DNA from: JBHIER01 sp046760705 [NCBI: bacterium]
GTDB taxonomy: Bacteria > JBHIER01 > G020348925
Direction: 5' to 3'
DNA length: 7,103 bases
NCBI GenBank assembly: GCA_046760705.1
Contig: JBHIER010000175.1
Location: 1 to 7,103, forward strand
Program-made: the position numbers and the translations under genes
Part shown: positions 6,054 through 7,103 of the stretch, one piece after another
Position numbering within the stretch: the stretch's first letter is position 1
Layout: every line of letters begins with the position of its first letter
Notes under the pieces: model-generated
Databases searched by the model: none
Seen by the model: only the letters and a program-made list of their open reading frames with translations
Told to the model about the DNA's origin: nothing

Positions 6054-7103
6054 ATGAAAAATGTGTGGATTATGCTTATTCTCGTTTTTTCTCTCCTTCT
6101 CCCCACCTGGGTCCGGAGCGAAGGGGGAAGAGAGCACCTGTTGAGGATCAGAGAAGCCCGCAAACAGATGCAGGAGGCCGTCCTCGAGGCCATTCGGGCG
6201 GCCAAACAGCCCATCAAACTTGAGGTAGAGGGGCAGGAGGATTTCGATGTGACGTACTACCGGATGGAGCTGGATGTGGACGTGGATGGGCAGACCCTCG
6301 ACGGGGCGGTCACCGTCAGGGCCACGAGCCTCGTGGCCGGGCTGACCGAGATCGTCCTCAACTTTTACGACGAGATGGGGGTGACATCGGTGACGGGCAA
6401 CGCTTCGGGATTTGTCCACACCGACAACTTGGTAACCATCAATCTGGACCAGACTTACAACTCCGGCCAGAGCTTTGAGGTGGTTGTGCATTACGGCGGC
6501 CATCCCTGGGAGGGGAATCTGGGTCTGAGCTTTGTGACCGTCTACGATGAACCCCTCGTCTACACCGAGTGCTCGCCCTTCTTCGCCAGGGCCTGGTGGC
6601 CGTGCAAGGATACACCGACCGACAAAGCCGATTCCATGGATCTTGTCATCACCCTCCCCGACGACCTCGTCTTGGCCTCCAACGGTGTGCTGCGGAGCGT
6701 CGTAAATAACCCCGGCCAGACCAAGACCTGGCAATGGCACGAAGGTTATCCCATCGCCACTTATCTCGTCTCCATCACCGCTTATCCCTACCAGACGTCC
6801 TCCGATACCTACGAGGGGTTGGAGGGTCAGCAGATGGACGTGAACTACTACGTCTATCCTGAGGACTACGCCAATGCTTCGGAAGATTTCAACGTAACGG
6901 TGGGAATGATCGACTTCTTCGCTTCAAAGTACACCGAATACCCCTTCATCGACGAAAAGTATGGAATGGCCGAATACGACGGTTATTATGCGGCCATGGA
7001 GCACCAGACATGCACGAGCTTCAATTCCTCCTATATCACCGGCACCCATGAACGGGATTATGTCATTGCCCATGAGCTGGCCCACCACTGGTGGGGCAAT
7101 TCC
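6054..7103 (+). CDS. Secreted M1-family metallopeptidase (aminopeptidase-like), N-terminal part
   Basis: 350 codons are present and the frame runs off the window. The first 22 or so residues form a signal peptide (MKNVWIMLILVFSLLLP, then a probable cut near VRS). A charged helix follows (about 26-56). Residues about 62-250 match the M1 N-terminal beta-domain, including ARAWWPCKDTPTDKADS (178-194), the counterpart of the family's W-x-P-C-x-D-x-P-x-x-K-A motif. The catalytic domain has begun: AAMEHQT (313-319) stands where aminopeptidases have GxMEN, and HELAH (340-344) supplies two zinc ligands and the catalytic Glu341. The third ligand, a Glu usually 19 residues after the second His, and the catalytic Tyr lie beyond the window. 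ATG 6054 is preferred over in-frame GTG 6048 because of the G-run 7 nt upstream. It probably acts outside the cytoplasm on peptides. Divergent from the propeller gene; any functional link is unproven. Confidence 0.92.
   Translation, partial: MKNVWIMLILVFSLLLPTWVRSEGGREHLLRIREARKQMQEAVLEAIRAAKQPIKLEVEGQEDFDVTYYRMELDVDVDGQTLDGAVTVRATSLVAGLTEIVLNFYDEMGVTSVTGNASGFVHTDNLVTINLDQTYNSGQSFEVVVHYGGHPWEGNLGLSFVTVYDEPLVYTECSPFFARAWWPCKDTPTDKADSMDLVITLPDDLVLASNGVLRSVVNNPGQTKTWQWHEGYPIATYLVSITAYPYQTSSDTYEGLEGQQMDVNYYVYPEDYANASEDFNVTVGMIDFFASKYTEYPFIDEKYGMAEYDGYYAAMEHQTCTSFNSSYITGTHERDYVIAHELAHHWWGNS

Noticed and set aside
5949-6740. Open frame of 263 codons on the minus strand
   Set aside because: It overlaps the M1 peptidase, whose plus-strand translation has a signal peptide and zinc motifs. 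The minus-strand translation is Gly/His/Val-rich and resembles no family.

Overview
The window looks like chromosomal DNA of an uncultured Gram-negative bacterium, probably an FCB-superphylum or neighbouring candidate-phylum lineage. This is inferred from protein style: a PorV/UPF0164-type outer-membrane barrel, a large secreted protein with a FlgD-Ig-like C-terminus carrying the FSPNGDG signature, and a secreted M1 metallopeptidase. The genes are moderately GC-rich and the long non-coding stretches are visibly richer in A+T. No phylum can be named from the sequence alone.

Layout, left to right. Bases 1-223 hold no convincing gene but contain three copies of a short hairpin repeat; two copies show a compensatory base-pair change. 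Bases 224-332 are a minimal CRISPR array of two repeats and one 35-nt spacer, read on the minus strand, with a degenerate repeat at its left (trailer) end. Bases 333-707 are AT-rich, non-coding and in the leader position of that array; they contain three copies of TTCGAAAAT, one inside a perfect 14-nt palindrome. No cas gene lies in the window.

Two large minus-strand genes follow and probably form one transcription unit, read from about 5711 down to 708. The first-transcribed gene (3277-5661) encodes a secreted protein with a predicted seven-bladed propeller, several Ig/FnIII-like modules and a FlgD-Ig-like C-terminus. After an 88-bp gap, the second gene (708-3188) encodes an unusual fusion: a PorV-like outer-membrane barrel, a beta-sandwich linker, a transglutaminase-like Cys-His-acid domain and TPR repeats. 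A copy of the dispersed hairpin repeat lies in frame in its N-terminal region.

The divergent intergenic region (5662-6053) carries a promoter for each direction, a strong hairpin/palindrome and a long untranslated leader for the plus-strand gene. That gene (6054 to the window end) encodes a secreted M1-family aminopeptidase, cut off just after its HELAH zinc motif.

Together the coding genes point to cell-envelope and exported functions. PorV proteins of the type IX secretion system handle cargo bearing C-terminal sorting domains, so a PorV-like fusion next to a protein with such a C-terminus is suggestive. A functional link between the two remains inference.
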